A model generated the notes under the pieces. It was not told the DNA's origin. It did no database searches and saw nothing but the letters and a program-made list of their open reading frames with translations. A program made the position numbers and the translations under genes. This document shows, piece by piece, positions 1-8,880 of a stretch of 64,000 bases of DNA. The stretch comes from Brevibacterium daeguense (GTDB taxonomy: Bacteria > Actinomycetota > Actinomycetes > Actinomycetales > Brevibacteriaceae), in assembly GCF_021729135.1 (NCBI RefSeq), contig NZ_JAJTWW010000008.1, forward strand, positions 117,064-181,063, read 5' to 3'. Every line of letters starts with the position of its first letter. Positions within the stretch are counted from its first letter, which is position 1.

Positions 1-1
1 G

Positions 2-616
2 GCAGCGAAGCCGGCCACCGTCCCGAAGATTCGGCAGGTGATGAGCGAGCTCGGCCGGGTTCCGTTCCTGCCCGAATCGCAGCACCGGTTCGCGGATGCC
101 GATGTGCCGCTGCCGATCGGCTACGGCCAGACCAACTCGCAGCCGTCGACGGTGGCCGCGATGATCGAACTCCTCGAGGTCGTGCCCGGCACCAGAATCC
201 TTGACATCGGCTGCGGCTCCGGGTGGACCACCGCGATCCTCGCGCGGCTGACGGGCGAATCCGGCGAGGTGATCGGAGTGGAGCGGATTCCGGAGATCAC
301 CCGTCGCGCTCGCGCTGCCGTCGCTGCCCAGGGCATGGGCTGGGCCGAGGTGCGCCAGGCTGTTCCAGGAGTCTTCGGGCTGCCGGAAGATGAGCCGTTC
401 GATCGGATCCTGGTGTCTGCGGCGGCCGACACGCTGCCGACCGAGCTGCTCGATCAGCTGGCGCCCGGGGGAATCCTCGTGATCCCCGTGGGTACTCACA
501 TGCGCCGCCTGCGCAAGCGTCCCGATGGTCAGGTCGAGGACACCAGGCACGGTCTCTACACCTTCGTCCCGCTGATCCGGGACGAGGCGAAGGACCGCGG
601 ACGGGACCCTATTTGA
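2..616 (+). CDS. pcm: Protein-L-isoaspartate O-methyltransferase (5' end beyond window)
   Basis: The family repairs isoaspartyl residues in damaged proteins using S-adenosylmethionine. Visible are the substrate-side segment LPIGYGQTNSQPSTVAAM and the SAM-binding glycine loop ILDIGCGSGWTT, followed by the acidic VIGVE strand end. The frame is open to the first base of the window. The residues before the GTG-ATG pair at 38-43 (KIRQVMSELGRVPFLP) match the usual N-terminal helix of the family, so the true start probably lies upstream. Its last 8 nt overlap the convergent glycosylase gene. The family is usually about 200-220 aa, so little is missing. Confidence 0.9.
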   Translation, partial: AAKPATVPKIRQVMSELGRVPFLPESQHRFADADVPLPIGYGQTNSQPSTVAAMIELLEVVPGTRILDIGCGSGWTTAILARLTGESGEVIGVERIPEITRRARAAVAAQGMGWAEVRQAVPGVFGLPEDEPFDRILVSAAADTLPTELLDQLAPGGILVIPVGTHMRRLRKRPDGQVEDTRHGLYTFVPLIRDEAKDRGRDPI

Positions 617-1454
617 GCAGGCGGTCCATTCGGCGGTCGGACAGCCTCTTGCCGCCGGTCTGGCAACCGGGACAGTACTGCATCGACCTCTCCGAGAAGG
701 ACACCTCGGCGATCGACGTGCCGCAGACGGGGCACGGCTCACCCGTGCGGCCGTGGACCTGCAGACCCTTCTGCTTGGCGGCCTTGATCCTGCCCGGCGG
801 CAGGCCGATCAGAGCCTCGCGCGCTGCGCCGAGGAGCCGGCGCAGCGCGTCGTGGACCGGCTCCGGTTCGACAGTGTTCGCCGCCGCGTAGGGGGAGACT
901 CGGGCGAAGTGGAGAATCTCATCCGAGTAGGCGTTGCCGATCCCGGCGATCAGGTGCTGGTCCTGCAGGACCGTCTTGATGCGCGCTCGGGAGCCGGCGA
1001 GCACCGCGGCGAACTGGTCGAGGCTGATCGTCAGAGCGTCCGGACCCAGCGCTGCGATCGCGGGAACCTCCGCCCGGTCCTGAACGACGTAGGCGGCCGC
1101 GTTCTTCTTGCTGCCTTCCTCGCGCAGGTCGAATGCGGCGCCGGAGGCGAGGTGCACGCGCATGCCCAGAGGCCCGCGTCCCATCTTCACCCGGCTGCTC
1201 GGCGCCTGCTGGTGCCAGACGATCCAGCCTCCGCGGGCGAAGCCGAAGACGAGCTCGAGTCCGTCGAACTCCAGCACCAGGCGCTTGCCGGCCCTGCTGA
1301 CGCCCGTGAGCTCCAATCCGTGCAGCGCTTCGAGCGGAGGCTCGAACGTCTTGAGCAGGCTGAGCTCCGCGACCTCGGTCGCGGCGATGAAGTCGCCGAC
1401 GGCTTCTGCGGTGAAGAAGGCGGCCAGCGCATCGATTTCGGGAAGCTCCGGCAT
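609..1454 (-). CDS. Fpg/Nei family DNA glycosylase
   Basis: Base-excision repair enzyme of 281 aa. It starts MPELPE: Pro2 is the family's Schiff-base nucleophile and Glu3 its catalytic partner. The C-terminus carries a CxxC...CxxC zinc finger (CPVCGT, then YCPGCQ about 16 residues on) that the family uses to grip DNA. It most resembles the actinobacterial Fpg/Nei group rather than classical MutM, so the preferred lesion (8-oxoguanine or oxidised pyrimidine) is not settled. The gene ends convergent with and slightly overlapping pcm. The 260 nt upstream of its start to the next gene contain no other recognisable gene. Confidence 0.9.
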   Translation of the reverse strand: MPELPEIDALAAFFTAEAVGDFIAATEVAELSLLKTFEPPLEALHGLELTGVSRAGKRLVLEFDGLELVFGFARGGWIVWHQQAPSSRVKMGRGPLGMRVHLASGAAFDLREEGSKKNAAAYVVQDRAEVPAIAALGPDALTISLDQFAAVLAGSRARIKTVLQDQHLIAGIGNAYSDEILHFARVSPYAAANTVEPEPVHDALRRLLGAAREALIGLPPGRIKAAKQKGLQVHGRTGEPCPVCGTSIAEVSFSERSMQYCPGCQTGGKRLSDRRMDRLLK

Positions 1455-1715
1455 GGCACCATTATGCGCGACGCTCGCAGCTGCCGGGTAGATCCTTGCG
1501 GGTGTCAGCAGGTGGTGATCGTACAGGACAAGTTGAGAAGCCCGCCCAACCCGAAGCGTCGCTTCGCCGCGCCAGTCTCCCTGCGGCGTCGGCTCCCGGT
1601 CGCCGGCCCCGGGGTGACTCCATGAGCCGTGAATCCCGTTCCTCTGTTGCGGTGTCTGCCGCTCGGGCTACCGTGGATCCATGATGAACAGCGACTCGCA
1701 CGGGCAGACTCGCGG

Positions 1716-1994
1716 ATGAAGGCTGTCAGCGTCGTCGTGACGGGGAACGTGCAGGGCGTGTACTTCCGCGACACCTGCCGACAGGTCGCCCGCCGCCACT
1801 CGGTGCGGGGCTGGGTGCGCAATCGGGAGGACGGATCGGTCGAGGCCGTCTTCGCAGGCTCCGACGACGCCGTCGATGCGCTCGTCGACTGGAGCCGGAT
1901 CGGTCCTGATGCCGCTGTCGTCGAATCAGTCGTCACCGAGCCTCTCGTCCAGTTCGACCAGTCCGACCTTCCGGCCGAGTTCGAGGTCCGCTGA
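1716..1994 (+). CDS. acyP: Acylphosphatase
   Basis: Small cytosolic hydrolase of 92 aa that cleaves acyl-phosphate bonds. The signature VTGNVQGVYFR contains the phosphate-binding Arg18, and the second catalytic residue is Asn36 in GWVRNREDGSVEAV. Length is typical (about 90 aa). The ATG at 1716 was chosen over an in-frame ATG at 1629 because the domain begins immediately at MKAVSVVVTG and upstream codons encode no family sequence. It is a single gene; the 260 nt before it hold no supported feature. Confidence 0.93.
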   Translation: MKAVSVVVTGNVQGVYFRDTCRQVARRHSVRGWVRNREDGSVEAVFAGSDDAVDALVDWSRIGPDAAVVESVVTEPLVQFDQSDLPAEFEVR

Positions 1995-2054
1995 GACTTT
2001 CGAGTGCGCTGATCACCTCTGTCGTGCCGGCAGCTGTCAGGTCATACTGTCTCC

Positions 2055-2519
2055 ATGGCTGACGAGGTCTTCCACGCTGATCCCGAGCATTCGGGGGTGA
2101 TCGGGCAGATGCTGCACGACTTCAACGCCGAGTTCGGCGCCCCCGGCCCCGGCGCCGAGGAATTCGCCCACCGGTTCAGTCACCTTCTCACTCGCGATGA
2201 CGTCATCGTGCTGCTCTCCGGTCGTGTCGATCGACCCACAGGTCTGGCTTTCCTGACGCTGCGACCGAGCCCCTACTTCGACGGTCCCCTGGCCCAGCTC
2301 GAGGAGCTCTACGTCGTGCCCGAGCTGCGAGATCACGGGATCGGCACCGCCCTGCTCCGCGCTGCCGTCGCGACGGTCCGCGAACGCAATGCCGGCGAAC
2401 TGCACATCAACGTCGACGAGGTCGACGTCGACACCCGCCGCTTCTACGAACGCCACGGCTTCACGAACATCGAGCCGGGCCAGGATCACCGCATGCTCTT
2501 CTACATCCGGGAACTGTGA
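2055..2519 (+). CDS. GNAT family N-acetyltransferase
   Basis: A 154-aa acetyl-CoA-dependent acetyltransferase. The acetyl-CoA binding motif A is LYVVPELRDHGIGTALL (about residues 77-93), followed by the beta-4/alpha-4 segment HINVDEVDVDTRRFYERHGF typical of the fold. The acceptor substrate cannot be inferred. It precedes the HhH-GPD gene by about 30 nt on the same strand and may share a transcript. Confidence 0.88.
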   Translation: MADEVFHADPEHSGVIGQMLHDFNAEFGAPGPGAEEFAHRFSHLLTRDDVIVLLSGRVDRPTGLAFLTLRPSPYFDGPLAQLEELYVVPELRDHGIGTALLRAAVATVRERNAGELHINVDEVDVDTRRFYERHGFTNIEPGQDHRMLFYIREL

Positions 2520-2551
2520 AGCCACAGCCAGACGGGTCCGAAGGTGACACA

Positions 2552-3145
2552 ATGATTGGCATGCCGCACGAACTTCACCTGTCCGGCGACCGCGACGCCG
2601 ATGCGCTGCTCGCCCGCAATCCCTTCGCCCTGCTCATCGGCATGCTGCTCGACCAGCAGGTCACCATGGAATCCGCCTTCGCGGGACCCGCCAAGCTGGA
2701 ACAGCGGCTGGGACGGCTGGATCCGGAGATCATCGCCGGTCACGACCCGGAGGGGCTTGTCGAGGTGTTCGCGCAGTCCCCTGCCGTGCACCGGTTCCCC
2801 AAATCGATGGCCGGCCGCGTGCAGAACCTCGCGCAGGTGATCGTCGACGACTACGGCGGCCGCGCAGAGGCGCTGTGGACCGACGGCGCGCCCGACGGTC
2901 GGGAGATCCTCAAGCGACTCAAGGCCCTGCCCGGATTCGGCGCCCAGAAATCGCAGATCTTCCTGGCCCTGCTCGGCAAGCAGTTCGCTCTCGAGGCCGA
3001 CGGCTGGCGCGAGGCAGCCGGCGACTACGGGGACCCGGAGGCCCGGCGATCCATCGCCGACGTCACCGACGAGCAGTCGCTGGCGGAAGTGCGCGCGTTC
3101 AAGAAGCAGATGAAAGCGCAGGCGAAGGCCGCGAAGAAGTCGTGA
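2552..3145 (+). CDS. HhH-GPD-type base-excision DNA repair protein
   Basis: A 197-aa protein of an actinobacterial HhH-GPD-superfamily group. The N-terminal part contains LLIGMLLDQQVTMESAF, equivalent to the helix that starts the glycosylase core; LPGFGAQKSQIFLALLG (about residues 130-146) is the helix-hairpin-helix DNA-binding loop. It ends with a Lys/Ala tail. The start at 2552 is preferred because GAAGGTGA lies about 7 nt upstream; an ATG at 2561 is the alternative. The last bases overlap the GTG of the next gene (GTGA), implying translational coupling. Confidence 0.85.
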   Translation: MIGMPHELHLSGDRDADALLARNPFALLIGMLLDQQVTMESAFAGPAKLEQRLGRLDPEIIAGHDPEGLVEVFAQSPAVHRFPKSMAGRVQNLAQVIVDDYGGRAEALWTDGAPDGREILKRLKALPGFGAQKSQIFLALLGKQFALEADGWREAAGDYGDPEARRSIADVTDEQSLAEVRAFKKQMKAQAKAAKKS

Positions 3146-4377
3146 GCACGGACGAGCCCTCCGGAGCCGCGAGCCTGCCGGATCCGGAGCACCTGTTCGA
3201 CGTCGTCGTCATCGGTGCCGGCCAAGCGGGGCTGGCAGGTGCTCACGGCCTGGTGCGGGCGGGCCTGCGCGCCGGTTCCGACTTCCTCGTCCTCGACGGC
3301 AACGAAGGACCGGGTGGGGCGTGGCGCCATCGCTGGGACTCGCTCACGCTCGGCCGCGCACACGGCATCGCCGACCTGCCCGGGTCTGAGCTGGGCGAGC
3401 CGGATCCGGAGGTTCCCGCCTCCCGGGTGGTGGCCGACTACTACGGTCGCTACGAGCACGACTTCAGCCTTGCTGTCGTGCGCCCCGCACGCGTGAATGC
3501 AGTCGTCTCCGACACCGCGGAGGAGCGCAGCGGACCTCTGCGCATCGAGTTCGATCTGCGCGGTGAGCCCACGTCGGTGCGAACACGCTATGTCCTCAAC
3601 GCCACCGGCACCTGGACCCGCCCGTTCGTCCCCTATATCCGCGGAATCGATTCCTTCGAGGGCCGGCAGCTGCACACGGTCGGCTATCGGCGTGCCGAGG
3701 ATTTCGCCGGCCGGCGCACGCTCGTCGTGGGCGGCGGGCTCTCCGCGGTGCAGTTCCTCCTGGAGCTCGGTCCTGTCACCGAGACGCTGTGGACGACGCG
3801 CCGGCCGCCGAACTTCAGCCCGGTGGCCTTCAACACCCAATGGGGGCGCGACGTCGAGGCTGCCGTCCGCGAGCGCACGGAAGCCGGGCAGAATCCTGCC
3901 AGTGTCGTCCGCACCACCGGCATCCCCCAGCTGCCCGAGTACATGAGAGCGGTTGAGGACAGAATTCTCGTCAGCCGAGGCATGATCGATGAGATCCATC
4001 CCTCCGGCGTGCACTTCCCCGGAGCAGCAGAGGCCCAGGCACAGGCCGCCGCTCTTCCCGGAGGGGCCGGCGGACTCGGTCCCTCGGCCGCGCGCGAGCT
4101 GCAGGTGCCGGAATCGTGGCAGCCCTTCCCACAGCCTCGGTTCGAGGAGGTCGACGTGATCTTCTGGAACACCGGGTTCAGGGCGGCGCTCGACCACCTC
4201 GCTCCCCTGGAGCTGCGCGAGCCCGGCGGCGGGATCACAGTCCGCAACGAGGTCGAGGTCGTCGTCGACTCCCGCGTGCTGCTCGTCGGCTGCGGCTCCA
4301 GCGCCTCGACGATCGGCGCCACCCGGGCCGGGAGGCGCGCGTCGCGGGTGGCCCTGAAGCGCCTCGGGCTCAGATAG
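3142..4377 (+). CDS. FAD/NAD(P)-binding flavin monooxygenase-like protein
   Basis: Flavoprotein of 411 aa. The N-terminal dinucleotide-binding fold is VVVIGAGQAGLAGA (FAD), and a second one, LVVGGGLSAVQFLLELG, would bind NAD(P)H, the arrangement of flavin-containing monooxygenases and related oxidoreductases. PGGAWRHRWDSL matches the region after the first Rossmann fold. The GTG start overlaps the stop of the HhH-GPD gene by 4 nt, so no separate promoter is needed. It is convergent with the AraC gene, overlapping it by 8 nt. Substrate unknown. Confidence 0.85.
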   Translation: MSTDEPSGAASLPDPEHLFDVVVIGAGQAGLAGAHGLVRAGLRAGSDFLVLDGNEGPGGAWRHRWDSLTLGRAHGIADLPGSELGEPDPEVPASRVVADYYGRYEHDFSLAVVRPARVNAVVSDTAEERSGPLRIEFDLRGEPTSVRTRYVLNATGTWTRPFVPYIRGIDSFEGRQLHTVGYRRAEDFAGRRTLVVGGGLSAVQFLLELGPVTETLWTTRRPPNFSPVAFNTQWGRDVEAAVRERTEAGQNPASVVRTTGIPQLPEYMRAVEDRILVSRGMIDEIHPSGVHFPGAAEAQAQAAALPGGAGGLGPSAARELQVPESWQPFPQPRFEEVDVIFWNTGFRAALDHLAPLELREPGGGITVRNEVEVVVDSRVLLVGCGSSASTIGATRAGRRASRVALKRLGLR

Positions 4378-5275
4378 CGCGACCGCGCTCGGGAGCGGTC
4401 CCACCCGAGGACCTCGTGCGCTGGGCTGCCAGATACGAGGCCGGGCTCTGCCCGATGCTGCCGGTGAAGTCACGCGTCAGATGCGCCTGGTCGGCGTAGC
4501 CGAGGCGGGCGGCCAGCTCCGCCCAGTCGATGTGGTGGCCGTCCCGTGCGGCTTCGGCGGCGTCGAGCAGTCGGTACCGTCGGATCACCCGGGTCGGGGA
4601 CACACCGGCGTATCGCAGGAACGTCCGCTGCAGGGTCCGCGGAGACACTCCGGCCAGAGCCGCCAGCTCTTCGACCCGGACCAGCTCGCGGTCGTATTCG
4701 GCTGCCGCGGCGACGCGGGCGACTTCTCGTGCGGTGCTGATCGTGTCGCCGGATCGAGTCGCCAGCCGGTCGATCATCCACCCGGTGAGGAGCATCCGCG
4801 CCTCCTCGATGCCCGCTTCGGCGATCCTGTCCACGAGTGGTGAGACATCGGCGTCGAAGAGCTCTTCCGCCGGGACCTCGACGTCATTGATCGAGGCGAC
4901 ATCGTCCCACCATGCACCGAATCCGCCGACGGTCGTGCGAACCGCCAGATTCCAGCCGCTGCCGCTGAGCACCCGGGTCGTCAGTCCGGTCGTGACCCCG
5001 CTGACGTACATCCGCAGCGGATACGGCCCCGGCGGTGGGTCCGGGCCGGCGGGCGGGGCAGGGCCGACGCTGATGTTGACCGCGGTGTGGGCGAGCACAT
5101 CCTGCCGGTGCTCCTCCCCGGGCGGCAGGTCCCAGGCGACGAACCACACGTGGGCGGCGAGTCCTGCGAGCTCCGACGGCGCGGCGGAGCGCTGGAAGTC
5201 GACGCGGCGCAGCATCGCGCGCGGGGACATGATGCCCCGCGTATCGTCAGGCGGGACCTGCTCGATCACGCTCAC
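4370..5275 (-). CDS. AraC family transcriptional regulator
   Basis: A 301-aa regulator. The N-terminal two thirds form a cupin-like sensing region (HVWFVAWDLPPG), and the C-terminal third carries two helix-turn-helix units: VEELAALAGVSPRTLQRTFLRY and DWAELAARLGYADQAHLTRDF, the standard AraC spacing, ending just after GQSPASYLA. Translation probably starts at GTG 5275, which keeps the conserved DTRGIMSPRAML segment; ATG 5230 is an alternative. The target is unknown; the neighbouring monooxygenases are candidates. Confidence 0.88.
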   Translation of the reverse strand: MSVIEQVPPDDTRGIMSPRAMLRRVDFQRSAAPSELAGLAAHVWFVAWDLPPGEEHRQDVLAHTAVNISVGPAPPAGPDPPPGPYPLRMYVSGVTTGLTTRVLSGSGWNLAVRTTVGGFGAWWDDVASINDVEVPAEELFDADVSPLVDRIAEAGIEEARMLLTGWMIDRLATRSGDTISTAREVARVAAAAEYDRELVRVEELAALAGVSPRTLQRTFLRYAGVSPTRVIRRYRLLDAAEAARDGHHIDWAELAARLGYADQAHLTRDFTGSIGQSPASYLAAQRTRSSGGTAPERGRAI

Positions 5276-5305
5276 ACGGTAGCAGGCCGCCTGGGCACCC
5301 GCCGA

Positions 5306-6694
5306 TCAGTCATCCTGCTGCGATCGAACCCGATACCCGACACCCCGGTGGTCCTCGGCGAGATGCGGCCCCGCCCCCATGATCTGCTCGCGCACGGTGG
5401 CTCCGATCCGCGGCTCCTGCAGCAGTCCGCGCCGACGCAGCTCGGGCGAGACGAAGCGGCCGAACCGCTCCAGGTCTGCAGGGCGGACGGCGGCCGAGAT
5501 GTTGAAGCCGTCGATTCCGGCCTCGTCCATCCACCGTTCGAGTTCGTCTGCCACCGTTGCGGGAGATCCGGTGATCACCGGACCGCGCCCGCCGATGGCC
5601 ACGAACTCTGCCAGGTCCCGGACCGTCCAGGTGCGGTCGCCGGCCAGTGTGGTGAAGGATGCGAGCGCGGACTGGTTCGCATCGGTGGCCACGTGTTCCA
5701 GGGGCGAGTCGGGCTCGGCACCGGAGAGGTCCACGCCGGTCCAGCCGCCGAACAGCGCAAGTGCCGACTCCGTGTCCACGTACTCCGTGTACTCTGCCAG
5801 CCGTTCCTGGGCCGCCTCGTCCGTCTCGTCGACGATGACGGTGGCGAGCGTGAACATCTTCACCGCGTCCCGGGATCTGCCCCGCATCTGAAGACCGTCG
5901 CGCACGCCGTCCGCCCACCCGCGCACGAGCTGCGGGGTCCCGCCGGAGAAGAAGATCGCCTCGGCATGGTCGACGGCGAACTGCTGGCCGCGCTTGGAGG
6001 CTCCGGCCTGGAACAGCAGCGGGGTGCGCTGCGGACCCGGCGCGGCCAATGCCTGCCCGGGCACCGAGAAGTAGCTGCCTGCGTGGCCGATCGGGTGGAC
6101 CTTCGCCGGATCGACGAACACGTTGGCTGCGGCGTCGGCCGCGACGGCACCCGGCTCGAAGGAGCCTTCGAAGAGCTTGTACATCACCTCCATGTACTCA
6201 TCGGCCCGGTCGTAGCGCTCATCGTGCGGGATCTGCCCTTCCATACCGAGGTTCCTGGCGGCCGAGTCCTGGTAGCTGGTGACGATGTTCCAGGCCACCC
6301 GCCCGTTCGTGAAGTGGTCCAGCGTGCTCAGCGTGCGCGCCAGCAGATACGGCTGCTCGTAGGTCACGGAGGCGGTGACGCCGAAGCCCAGGCTCTGTGT
6401 GACGGCCGCCATCGCCGGCACCGCCACGAGCGGGTCGAGCAACGGGAACTGCACTCCCCCACGCGCGGCGGCATCGGCGCTTCCGCCGTACACGTCGTAG
6501 ACCCCGGGGATGTCAGCCAGGAACAGGGAGCTGAAGCCGGCGCTGTCGAGTGTGCGGGCGAGGTCCGTCCAGTACGACAGCGAGGTGTAGTCGGCCACCC
6601 GGGCGCCGGGATGGCGCCACAGTCCGGGTGACTGGTGGACCGGGACCATCATGTCGAAGGCGTTGAGCAGGATCGGGCGGGGTGATGTGCTCAT
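5306..6694 (-). CDS. NtaA/DmoA-family FMN-dependent monooxygenase
   Basis: Bacterial luciferase-like (LLM) enzyme of 462 aa, close to nitrilotriacetate and dimethylsulfide monooxygenases, which take reduced FMN from a separate reductase. The N-terminus LLNAFDMMVPVHQSPGLW and segments GFGVTASVTYEQPYLLAR and NGRVAWNIVTSYQDSAARN are family hallmarks. Its ATG overlaps the stop of the upstream acyl-CoA-dehydrogenase-like gene (ATGA), so the two are one operon. No flavin reductase gene is visible nearby. Likely role is oxidative release of sulfur, nitrogen or carbon from a small organic compound; substrate unknown. Confidence 0.9.
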   Translation of the reverse strand: MSTSPRPILLNAFDMMVPVHQSPGLWRHPGARVADYTSLSYWTDLARTLDSAGFSSLFLADIPGVYDVYGGSADAAARGGVQFPLLDPLVAVPAMAAVTQSLGFGVTASVTYEQPYLLARTLSTLDHFTNGRVAWNIVTSYQDSAARNLGMEGQIPHDERYDRADEYMEVMYKLFEGSFEPGAVAADAAANVFVDPAKVHPIGHAGSYFSVPGQALAAPGPQRTPLLFQAGASKRGQQFAVDHAEAIFFSGGTPQLVRGWADGVRDGLQMRGRSRDAVKMFTLATVIVDETDEAAQERLAEYTEYVDTESALALFGGWTGVDLSGAEPDSPLEHVATDANQSALASFTTLAGDRTWTVRDLAEFVAIGGRGPVITGSPATVADELERWMDEAGIDGFNISAAVRPADLERFGRFVSPELRRRGLLQEPRIGATVREQIMGAGPHLAEDHRGVGYRVRSQQDD

Positions 6695-8010
6695 GCCTTC
6701 TCCTTCCCGCTCGCGTCGCCGATCGCGCTGAGGCCTTCCGGCAGGGTGCCGTTGATCCAGTAGTCGCCCAGTGCCCGTGCTCGGAAGGCGATCGGGTTGT
6801 GGGTGGCGACGGTCTGCGCGTTGCGCCAGTGACGGTCGAGCGCCTTCCCGGTCGACGTCGCCGAGGCGCCCACAGTCAGGAACAGGTCCTGCGCCGCTCC
6901 CAGCGCAAGCTCCGGCACAGTGACCTGCGCATGCTCGACGGCGATCTCCGACCAGTGCAGCGCCTCGGGCACGGCGCCCTGGTAGTCGGGGCGATCCGCA
7001 CCCGCTGCGATGGCCGCGTCGATCCCGGCATCCAGTGCGCGTGCGGCGTGGAGCACGGTCGCCTCGGCGGAGAACGCCTTGGCCGCGATCCGCCCGGTCG
7101 CCTCCTGGATCAGTGGATCCTCGCGGAACGGCAGCCCTGAGCCGGTGTTGAAGGTGCGTCTGCGGGAGGCGATGGTGGTGGCGGCGTCATGCCGGGCGGC
7201 GTGCGCGATGCCGGCGAGCACGGCCAGCAGCACCAGTTGGAAGAATGCGGCCTCGTGGACCGCCTCGGGCGTGCCCGCCACCCGGTCGAGGATCGCGTCC
7301 TCGGCCACCGGAACGCCGGCGAAGGTGGTGGTCCCCGTGCCGGTGAGCCGCTGCCCGAAGCCGTCCCAGTCATCGTCGATCGTCACTCCCGGCGCGTCGG
7401 TGGCGACCACGGCGAACTGCCGTCCGTCGCGGCCCTCGACTGCGGCAGAGACTCGGGTGTAGTCGGAGAAGATGGTGCCGGTCGAATAGAACTTCTGGCC
7501 GGACAGCACCGCTCCGGCATCCGTGTGCTCCAGCACGGTGTTGAGGCTGCCGAGCGCATTGCCCCCCTTCTCGGTGGAGGCATTGCCGACGGTCAGGCCG
7601 GCGAGCACTCGCGGGTACCAGACCTGCTGTATCCGCGGGGGCTGGAACCGCAGCGACTCGAGGAAGCCGAAGTGAGACCGGTAGAGGTGGGCGATATTCG
7701 AATCGGACCGGGCGAGGTCGATGAGCAGCCGGGTGCAGGTCTCGATGCTCGCACCGGGACCGCCGTGCTCGGCGGGAACCCTGAGTGTGCCGAACCCTGC
7801 TTCGTCGAGCCGCCGCACCTCGGCGAAGGGCAGCTCACGATTGCGCTCCCGGCGCAGAGCGCCCCGGGCGATCTCATCGAACAGGGGGTGGAGGATCTCC
7901 GCGAGCGCGTCGTAATCCGCCGGAAGGACCGCAGAGGGGGCCGATTTCGGAGTCCTCGTCCGCGAGGTCCCCTGGGAGGAGGTGACCTGCTGTGCGATGT
8001 CGGCTGTCAT
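6691..8010 (-). CDS. Acyl-CoA dehydrogenase-fold flavin monooxygenase (DszC/SfnB-like)
   Basis: A 439-aa protein of the acyl-CoA dehydrogenase fold that resembles the reduced-flavin monooxygenases DszC and SfnB, used in sulfur acquisition. Visible are LRVPAEHGGPGASIETCTRL near the N-terminus, the flavin-binding GQKFYSTGTIFSDY region, and a C-terminal helical domain. ATG 8010 is chosen because AAAGGGA sits about 8 nt upstream; an earlier in-frame start would add an Arg/Cys-rich stretch without homology. It is the first gene of an operon with the NtaA-type monooxygenase. Sulfur scavenging is inferred from family and pairing. Confidence 0.85.
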   Translation of the reverse strand: MTADIAQQVTSSQGTSRTRTPKSAPSAVLPADYDALAEILHPLFDEIARGALRRERNRELPFAEVRRLDEAGFGTLRVPAEHGGPGASIETCTRLLIDLARSDSNIAHLYRSHFGFLESLRFQPPRIQQVWYPRVLAGLTVGNASTEKGGNALGSLNTVLEHTDAGAVLSGQKFYSTGTIFSDYTRVSAAVEGRDGRQFAVVATDAPGVTIDDDWDGFGQRLTGTGTTTFAGVPVAEDAILDRVAGTPEAVHEAAFFQLVLLAVLAGIAHAARHDAATTIASRRRTFNTGSGLPFREDPLIQEATGRIAAKAFSAEATVLHAARALDAGIDAAIAAGADRPDYQGAVPEALHWSEIAVEHAQVTVPELALGAAQDLFLTVGASATSTGKALDRHWRNAQTVATHNPIAFRARALGDYWINGTLPEGLSAIGDASGKEKA

Positions 8011-8185
8011 GAGCGAATCCCTTTCGTCGAGGCAAGAACGCGCAGCAGCGCGTGTGCATACCTCGTGGAATCTAGCCAGCGGCAACGGCTCCGGGTGTAG
8101 TCGTCGTCACAGTTCGTCACCTCGGTGAGTGATATGACACGCCCGAATGTGAGCCGGTCAACAGCGCTGGCGCCGCCAGTCTGAG

Positions 8186-8785
8186 ATGGTGGACGGGATG
8201 TCCGAAAGTCTTGTCTGGTATGTCAGCTATGGATCCAACATGTCCCGGGGTCGCCTGGGCTGCTACATCGGGGGCGGCTGCCCACCGGGAGCAGCGGTGA
8301 CCTATCTGGGAGCCCGCGACTCCACTCCGCCGCGCGCCGAGGCCGGCGTCGCATTGCCCGGCCGGCTCTACTTCGCCGGCGATTCCCACGTCTGGGGCGG
8401 CGGTGTGGCCTTCTACGACCACGATGTGCCGGGTCCCACTCCCGCCAAGGCGTATCTCGTCACCACCGAGCAGTTCTCGGATATCGCCGCGCAGGAGATG
8501 CATCGGCTCCCCGACCCCGACGACCCTCTCGAAGAGGTCCTCATGGGCATTCCGGAGGGCGGCCGCCATCGTGCCGGGCCGGGTCACTATGAGACGCTCA
8601 TCGATGTCGGCCGGCGGGACGGGCTTCCGATGCTGACCTTCACGTCGCCGCATGGAGCCGGCGCTGTCGAGCACACCGAGCCAAGCGAGGCCTACCTGGC
8701 GATGATCGCCAACGGGCTCCAGGAGGCTCACGGCTGGCACGAGGCCGAGGTGACGGAGCACCTGCGATCCCTCGTCGCCGCCTGA
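8186..8785 (+). CDS. Gamma-glutamylcyclotransferase-like protein
   Basis: A 199-aa protein beginning with WYVSYGSNMSRGR (residues 11-23); the YGSN motif is the substrate-binding loop of the gamma-glutamylcyclotransferase fold. Later segments (VAFYDHDVPGPTPAKAYLVT) fit the conserved barrel. Such proteins cleave gamma-glutamyl amines or act as related cyclotransferases, but the exact activity cannot be assigned. Either ATG 8186 or ATG 8198 could start it. It is divergent from the monooxygenase operon across about 175 nt that must hold both promoters. Confidence 0.75.
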   Translation: MVDGMSESLVWYVSYGSNMSRGRLGCYIGGGCPPGAAVTYLGARDSTPPRAEAGVALPGRLYFAGDSHVWGGGVAFYDHDVPGPTPAKAYLVTTEQFSDIAAQEMHRLPDPDDPLEEVLMGIPEGGRHRAGPGHYETLIDVGRRDGLPMLTFTSPHGAGAVEHTEPSEAYLAMIANGLQEAHGWHEAEVTEHLRSLVAA

Positions 8786-8880
8786 GCCGTTTCGGCGCTT
8801 GAGCCGGTCCCGCCGAGGAGCCGGTTCCCGCGGTGAGCCCGCCTCGAAGCCCCTGCAAATCCGTCAGTCCCTGGAATCCG

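Noticed and set aside
5087..6631. A 514-codon plus-strand frame opposite the NtaA-type monooxygenase
   Set aside because: No domain; the minus-strand gene has unmistakable LLM motifs and a coupled partner.
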